Shown here: piece by piece, positions 57,719-64,000 of the stretch
Position numbering within the stretch: the stretch's first letter is position 1
Layout: each line of letters starts with the position of its first letter
Source: Paragordius varius
Lineage: Eukaryota > Nematomorpha
Length of the DNA: 64,000 bases
Assembly: GCA_964247055.1 (NCBI GenBank)
Contig: OZ176051.1
Location: forward strand, 10,726,001-10,790,000
Direction of reading: 5' to 3'
Position numbers and translations under genes: made by a program
Notes under the pieces: generated by a model
What the model was told of the DNA's origin: nothing
What the model saw: only the letters and a program-made list of their open reading frames with translations
Database searches by the model: none

Positions 57719-58139
57719 GGTTAAAATTTAAGGATTCCATACGTGAATGACAATACAAGAATTAATTTGTATGAATATATTATTAACAAATAAAAAATTT
57801 ATTAATAAAACTTATATTTCGATCATGTTAGCATGATCTTGATCACAGTGGTGAGAATGAATATGAACTACCATATATACCAGTAAAAAACAATTATAGG
57901 ATTAAAAGATTCTGGAAAAAATTAATACATAATTAAGTGAGTGTAATGGATTGTTTGAAGTTGTAAATATTATATTATATAATAAAGAGTGATTATTTGT
58001 GTTGTTGTTACTGTAAGACATAAGTCCATATTGATGATAGATTATATCCATCCGCTCTGTTAAGTAGAGCATTATTTTTTTTAAATTTCACTTGCTTCTA
58101 ATATTAATCGTTTAAAGGGGTTGTTAATGTTGTGTAGAT

Positions 58140-58560
58140 GTTGTTTACTAAGGTCGATTCCGACTAACTGCAACATTGAAAATAAAGCTTCTCCATTCAC
58201 TGCGATTTCCGGTTTTGGTGTTTAGTTCGGATAATGATTGGTTGGTTTCTTTGAGGATGTTATCCATCCAACGAGTTCGTCCTCTCCCTCTTTTTCGGGC
58301 ACCACTAACTTTCCCCAGCATCAATGATTTTTCAAGTGATTTGGATCTCATAATGTGCCCGAAGAAGGAGAGTTTTTGCCGTGTTAAGCTGCCAAGAAGT
58401 GACATTTCTGGGTTAATTTTATTTAGAATGGTGGTGTTTGAAACTTTGTCTGTCCGTTTTGTTTGAAGAGGTTTCCTCCTAACCCAAATTCGAAAGAGTT
58501 CATTAGACGTTCGTCATATTTTTTCAGTGTCCAGCTTTCCCCCCCCCCCCATACATGAAT
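58140..58560 (-). pseudogene. LINE reverse-transcriptase 3' fragment
   Basis: The minus strand encodes SLLGSLTRQKLSFFGHIMRS then GKVSGARKRGRGRTRWMDNI and NRSEWRSFIFNVAVSRNRP. This is the conserved C-terminal tail after the RT domain of LINEs of the RTE/CR1-like groups (GH-x-LR, RGRPxxRWxD, W-R-x-V). Upstream pieces (KLDTEK, ELFRIWVRRKPLQ) continue in another frame. The rest of the element is absent, so it is a 5'-truncated and decayed insertion. A run of ten C at 58541-58550 lies just upstream. Confidence 0.8.
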
Positions 58561-58689
58561 GTGGGGAAAACTGTAGCTTTGATTAATCTGATTTTGGTTT
58601 GTAGTTTAATGTCATGTGACATCCAAATCCTGTTATATTTAAAAGTTACTGCTTTAGCAATAGCAAATCTTCGCTTTATTTCAGAGTTT

Positions 58690-59104
58690 TAATTATTTGG
58701 TGGCCTTCGTTGCAGATGTGTTCTGCTAGGCCGGTTGGTGTTTTTTTAATCTAATATTAATGGACCTGCTTGTCTCGCCTACATAAACCTCATTGCAAGA
58801 GCAAGTTGCCATACATATCCCGGGTAATTTGTCTCGAGAAATTGGATTTTTAACTTTTATAAAATTTATTAGTTTTTTGTAAGGTGTGTATACTGACCGA
58901 ATATTAAATTTATTTAAGATTTTGCCAATTTTGAATGTAAGGTAAAATGGCTCTCGCCACAAATGTATTATTATATTTACCTATTGTTTTATTGTGTATT
59001 TTATCAAAAGATCTTTTGAGTAACCATTAAGTTCAAATGCATTTTTAAGTGTATTGATTTCTGACTTGAGTGAGGTTGGATCACATAAATTGTAAGCTCG
59101 TAAC
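58690..59104 (-). mobile_element. Penelope-like element fragment (linker and GIY-YIG endonuclease)
   Basis: Fossil. The minus strand shows LRAYNLCDPTSLKSEINTLK and NGYSKDLLIKYTIK (the region between RT and endonuclease in Penelope-like elements), followed by GICMATCSCNEVYVGETSRS and LKKHQ, the GIY-YIG nuclease signature with its Cys pair. The RT domain is not present, so it is a broken piece. Its strand is opposite to the hammerhead at 59625. Confidence 0.8.
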
Positions 59105-59560
59105 CCTAATCCATCTGAAAAGAATTGAACGAGAAAAAAAATGTAATCTTATTTTTGAAAAGTCATTATCAAATAACATATTAAAAATAAGATGGTCATT
59201 CGATTTTGATGGTAAAACAGAATTTTTTGTCATACAATTAACTATAAGGACACAACTTTTTCTGGATCTTAAATTTTTAATATTTTCTGTTACTTATGGT
59301 ATTTTAATCAGATATATATAAAAAATATTTTACTTATCGAGCTTGTTTTGAGATATGGGACTTTTTCCAAATTTGGACATTTCCAATATTTTCTCGTTTG
59401 TAAATGTTTTTATTAGGCAAACATCTGTGGCTTATAATAGTGTTTTAATTAAATAACACCAATTTGTCTTCAAAATAAAAAAATTAACTCAAAATATCCA
59501 ATACATTTTGCTAGGGAACAAAAACCCTCAAAAATTGGGTAAGTTAACATTTTTTGACAC
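59104..59560 (+). repeat. ~450-bp repeat module, copy 2
   Basis: A direct copy of 53515-53992 with indels (about 40 bp shorter around 59240). It directly precedes hammerhead copy 2, whereas in copy 1 the satellite lies between module and ribozyme. Confidence 0.8.
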
Positions 59561-59624
59561 TATCATCACATTAAATAAAAACAAATTTTTAATATAAAAC
59601 ATGTTCTTAGTGCATATACAAACT

Positions 59625-59718
59625 GACAGTGTTTACACGTGTTCATTATGTGTGGCTGATGAGTCCACAACAAGGACGAAACGCATCTCACACTATGACA
59701 CGAAGGTAAAACACTGTC
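59625..59718 (+). ncRNA. Type I hammerhead ribozyme, copy 2
   Basis: Same architecture as copy 1: CTGATGA (59656-59662), stem II GTCC/GGAC, GAAAC, minimal stem III, cleavage triplet ATC (59685-59687), and stem I with outer helix GACAGTGTTTAC / GTAAAACACTGTC. Differences: two extra bases in the 5' strand of stem I (TGTGG), ATC instead of GTC, and small bulges in the outer helix (AAGG). Both ATC and GTC are permitted cleavage triplets, so activity is plausible but likely lower. Confidence 0.88.
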
Positions 59719-59749
59719 CTCTAATTTTCGTTTTATAAGGTGACCTATT

Positions 59750-60097
59750 GCTTGAGAGGAAGTAGTATGACTTCTAATAACAAACATAGGCTAGGTAATA
59801 ATCTCTATAACATGTTTTATATTCAATATAAAGATGGCGTATGATTATGTAGTAGGAAAATTTTATCAACGTTTTTGGATGTTAAAAATGTTTTAAATTT
59901 AATTTTATGTTTTAGATTTTCGTTTTATAAGGCCACCTATAGGAAGTAGTATGACTTCTAATAGCAAACGTAGGCTAAAAAATCTTTATAGCATGTTTAA
60001 TATTTAATATAAAGATGGCGTATGATTATGTAATAGGAATTTACATTAAACGTTTTTGAATGTTAAAAATGTTTGTTTAAATTTAATTTTATGTTTT
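59750..60097 (+). repeat. Hammerhead-block flank with an extra partial tandem copy
   Basis: The post-ribozyme flank (TTTTCGTTTTATAAGGTGAC ... AAAGATGGCGTATGATTATG) is followed from about 59918 by a second copy of the same flank (TTTTCGTTTTATAAGGCCAC ...) without the ribozyme: a partial tandem repeat, as Penelope-like terminal repeats often show. Confidence 0.75.
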
Positions 60098-61932
60098 TGG
60101 ATGTTAATAATTGTTGTTTAAATATAATTATCGTGGTGTAATAGCTTTGTTAACTTCTATTTTTTGAAATAAATATAATTTTTACACCTTTTTTGCTGTT
60201 TTTTTATGTAAAAAAAGCTAAAATTTACTCAGCTGTATATACTTTTATATACTGAAATTTTTCTATATTTACCAATACAGTTCATACAAAAACATAATTA
60301 TTTCAACCAAATGCAACATTATATTATAAAAACAACATTTTTCCAAGTAAACACAACACTGTTTTCCAGCAATTTTTGAAAATTAAAAACCATATTTATT
60401 TAATGACATATTAAATATTAAGTAAATGTAATTTAATTTTAGCGTAGAACAATGATTTTTATTGTTATCAATATTTATTGGTAAATTTAAACATTTTAAT
60501 TTTCCCCATAAATTAAATTATTTATTTATATTTTACAACAGTTTTACCTAATCAATATATCAATTAGGTTTGAGATTATCCTTGTAAATTTAAAGTTGGT
60601 CCTACACTTCTTTGGTCCTCAGTATTTATTTTTGATTCTAACTTTTATTAATGAAGCAATAAAATATTCATCCATCCTATCATTTAAATCCTATTTTCTT
60701 TATTATCCTAAAAAGTGAATACCATTTCTTTCATAACTACCGTATTACATTTGCAAATTTAGCTCTATTAAAAAATATATAAGTTTTGTGAATTATTGAT
60801 ATTATTTAGTACGTTAATAAATATTTAATATTGATAAATAAAAGATTTAATTAACACTAATAAATAAAGATATTATTAGTTTAAATTTAAAAAATAGATT
60901 ACATACAAAAATAATAACTATGCAAACTGCTAAAAATAAAGGTATTTTAAGTGAAGGATAACTTTAAACTTTTAAAGTCACTCTTGAAGCGCAATTGTAT
61001 AGATTGATTAGGTGAAACTTAATTTGAAAAGTAAAAAATAATTATGTAAAGAAATAATGCAATTTATGGGTAAAATTAAAATGTTTGAAAATCAATCAAT
61101 TTATCATCACATGTTGAAGCAATAAAAATCATAATTCAACGCTATTATAATAGTTTAAAATTATATAAATACAATCGTCCTAATATAAAAAATTCTTTTT
61201 AATTTTAAAAAAATTGTTGTTTTTGCTAGAAAAAATGTTGTGTTTGGTTAAAAAAATGTTGCATTTGGTTAAAAAAATGATGTTTTTGCATGAAAAATGG
61301 TATATTTGTTTAACACATACATAAAATATAAAAAATATAATCCTAAAGTATTGTTTTATTTTATTGTGTCTGGACAGGTATACAATATTTGAAATTTTAG
61401 GAAAGTTTGAAAGATTTTCCCCATTTTGATAGCTTATCGTGTTTATAAGGAAGACTATGAGGTTTTAAAAACATTTTCAAACTGGTGCAATACGGTTATC
61501 ATTATTGTCATGTTACAGGGGCTTATAAAGTTTTATAAATTGTAATATTTTTCATAGGTCATGGGAATATTTTTTGGAATACAAAAAGGGTTTCCAAAAT
61601 TTTTTTGCGTCCTGTGTGAGTGGGACTCGCGTGACACCGAGAATCACTACACAAAAAATTGGCCGTTAAGAAAATATGGAGTTGGGCCCAAGAATTAGAT
61701 TTCTCTATCAATGTCGGTTAACAAATCTGTTTTGCCAATGCACACCCTGCTTTGACTAGCTAAAACATTTTTGTGTAGTCTTGATAAAAATGGAGAAGCT
61801 TGGGCTCATTAATTCTGAAAGTTTAGCATGACGCCCCCCAAAAATTAACCTCGCAGTTTTGATAGGGCTGCAGGTATTATACATTTAATTTTACGTGACG
61901 AGCCTTTTGAACGATGTGGCGTTTGAAAGAAA
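60098..61932. repeat. Right arm of the ~1.9-kb inverted repeat pair
   Basis: Reverse complement of 55805-57718, about 80-90% similar by eye with many indels. The two arms bracket the LINE fragment, Penelope-like fragment, module copy 2 and hammerhead copy 2 (57719-60097). Its inner end, GTAATAGCTTTGTTAACTTC, also recurs inverted near 62740. Confidence 0.8.
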
Positions 61933-62859
61933 GAGCATCATGGGTTGCATTGCGAACTTTTCCCCAAATTTTTTGGGAAATTCAAAAAATAACAGTTACT
62001 TGGAATTAGCCAATTGCTTAATCGACTCTTTCTATAAGATGGGTTCTGTATGTGTTATGCATTCATTTTTTAACATTATAATTTTTTTATCCAAAAATAT
62101 AGGATTCTACATGGGTCTTTAACTTCATATGGTGGATTTCCATCTGCTATTTCCTAAAGCGCCATTACCAATCAAAGAGGCGAAAAGCGATATCAACTAT
62201 TAAAACTCTTTGAAAAAATTTACCAACATAATATAAATTTAATTTGTGATTATATATATATATATATGAATAAATAAATTATTTATTTTATTTGTTCTAT
62301 ATGTATTACTCCTATATTTTCAGTCCAAAATTAAGATAGATTATCCGTGTTTTTAGCATCCTGACCGAAATCTATACTTTAATTAATAGTCACCCTAACT
62401 TGCTAAAGCATTATAAATTTAAATATGTTAATTAACCGTATAAATCAATAAATTATTTTTGCTATATAAAACAGCATGGAAAGGCTTAGTCTAATAAAAT
62501 TATAAAATGAAAATATTTATTGGTGGTAATATATGTATAACTGTTTTCATTTTTTATACCCGTCGGATATCCTAAATTTATAAAAAAAATACTTTGGGAT
62601 TTTTTTAGGCATAAAATTTAGTATCGTTGAACAAATATGTGGTAAATCTCCAAAAATAAGTATATTTTAGCTTTTTTTTATAAAAAAAACAGCAAAAAAG
62701 TGTAAAAAATAAATATATCTTTAAAAATCAATGCAACAAAGCTTTTTCACAATGATATTTATATTTAAACAAACATCATTATTTAATATCAAAAAGGGTT
62801 TGTTTTTATTTATATGATGATAACAAATATTTGAGTAAAATGTTAACTTATCCACTTTT
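61933..62859. other. Repeat-derived interval, no gene
   Basis: 62660-62790 is a further copy of the inner end of the 1.9-kb arm (AACAGCAAAAAAGTGTAAAA, AATGCAACAAAGC, TATTTAAACAAACATCATTA). A TA run is at 62250-62267. The frame 61895-62122 has no recognised domain. Confidence 0.5.
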
Positions 62860-63135
62860 AGAGGGTTGCCCCTAGAAAAAAATGTATTGAATATTTTGAG
62901 TTATTATTTTATTTTGAAGATAGATTGGTGGTATTTAATAAAAGCATTATTATACGCCACATATTATTTGTTTTAAAAATATTTACAAACGAGAAAATAT
63001 TGGGAATGTCCAAATTTGGAAAAAGTCCCATATCTCGAAGAGGGGCTCGATAAGTAAAAATTCTTTACACAGATCTGATCACAATACCATGAGTAAACAG
63101 AGATATTAAAAATGTAAGATCCAGATAATTAACCC
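62860..63135 (-). repeat. ~450-bp repeat module, copy 3 (inverted, partial)
   Basis: Contains GTTAACTTATCCACTTTTAG, AAAATATTGGGAATGTCCAA, ATTTGGAAAAAGTCCCATAT and TCGATAAGTAAAAATTCTTT, the reverse complement of modules 1 and 2. Confidence 0.75.
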
Positions 63136-64000
63136 AAAATTATGTTGCAAGTGTCATCACGATTTATCTTTAACTAAGTATAAATAACAAAATATTGTTA
63201 AATTTTAAATATATAAGTACTTTGAAAGTTCCAAATTCTTTAATCTTCAATGGGGGTTTCTTAGAAAAAAATGTCAAGTTTTCGCGATTAAGTTTCTTAA
63301 TATATGGTGGTGGCATTATTTGCGCAAAAAAACGCTCTAAGATACAAAAACATTCTATCTTAAAAATACGAGAAGGCTTAACCCTTTTAACAATTCAGTA
63401 AACTTAAAGGTTCTTCTTTCGAATTTTAAGCAATATTTTTTTAAAAAAATTAAAACTTAAATTATATATTAAATCAATTTTTTAGGTGATAGAATTCAGG
63501 ATTCTCGAATTGTGAAAAGTGGTTCAATTATATTTAAAGTGTAACATATTGTTTCATCGTGATTCAAAAAAGTATGAAATACTATTTATAAAAATTTTTG
63601 TTAAAAATTAAATATTTGAACAATGAGAGCTTTTTTTAGATTGGTGGATTACTATTTATTTATAATTTAGTTATTATTTTGAAGAAGCATTTACCTTTTT
63701 AAAAAATTTTATTTAACAAAATGTTTCGCTATTTTCTGATATTGAGCACCTAAGTGTAAATAACTTCCTTATCACTCGTAAGGCCAAAACCAAAAGCTCA
63801 TGATAATCCCAATATTTTATTATCATAATATATATATTCCATCAGAGTACCCTTTTTCGAAAGCAGTAATGCGCATATGTCATGCTGACCAGTAACCGTT
63901 AAGTTTATCCATAAAATAAGTAATAACAGGTTAAAAAATTTTTGTTTTTGGGTTTATTACTTGGATACAACACATACATTGGTGTTTGGATTCATTGGAG
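63136..64000. other. Window end; repeat remnants
   Basis: 63195-63401 is open but AT-driven with no domain. 63760-63845 (AAAACCAAAAGCTCATGATA) resembles the arm sequence of the foldbacks at 5.0-6.1 and 48.9-51.3 kb. Nothing else is recognised. Confidence 0.45.

Noticed and set aside
58176-58466. 96-codon plus-strand frame.
   Set aside because: It is the antisense of the LINE 3' fragment, whose minus-strand reading matches the conserved post-RT tail.

Overview
The window is AT-rich animal nuclear DNA. It carries intron-rich genes with clear metazoan orthologues (a GIT-type ArfGAP, the cap-binding protein NCBP1/CBP80, a TBC1D24/Skywalker protein, a VOPP1/WBP1-like membrane protein), GT-AG introns often only 45-100 bp long beside kilobase ones, dense MITEs, a hAT transposon, and Penelope-like debris with hammerhead ribozymes. 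I place it as an AT-rich invertebrate but cannot name the lineage. All gene models were built by hand from conserved protein blocks, splice sites and phase bookkeeping; every model listed closes in frame. Layout: 88-2627 (-) is a five-exon, 180-aa VOPP1/WBP1-like small membrane protein. 2628-11195 holds no gene I can support, only repeats (a dispersed repeat, two foldbacks, hAT-type MITEs, a ~105-bp tandem array). 11196-13799 (-) is a single-exon GIT orthologue and 13844-28040 (+) is NCBP1 in 23 exons; the two are divergent with about 92 bp between likely start codons. 28803-46070 (-) is TBC1D24 in 13 exons, tail to tail with NCBP1. Its introns hold a 2.77-kb hAT transposon with a perfect 8-bp target duplication, a 2-kb palindrome with two facing mariner-like transposase remnants, and many MITEs. 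44717-52578 (+) may be a small three-exon gene (90 aa) overlapping the 5' end of TBC1D24, with a possible two-exon 63-aa gene (51640-52105, -) in its long intron. 48150-48650 is a ~35-codon tandem repeat and 48882-51329 a foldback element with 14-bp repeats at its tips. From about 53.5 kb to the end the DNA is repeat graveyard: three copies of a ~450-bp module, a diverged satellite, two type I hammerhead ribozymes in repeated blocks, a 1.9-kb inverted repeat pair, a LINE 3' fragment and a Penelope-like endonuclease fragment. The host genes are housekeeping or signalling genes with no evident pathway link: NCBP1 binds the mRNA cap in the nucleus, GIT scaffolds PIX/paxillin/Arf signalling, and TBC1D24 acts in vesicle traffic. 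The striking content is the mobile and ribozyme-bearing DNA inside and between them, plus a GIT protein that has lost its catalytic arginine finger.
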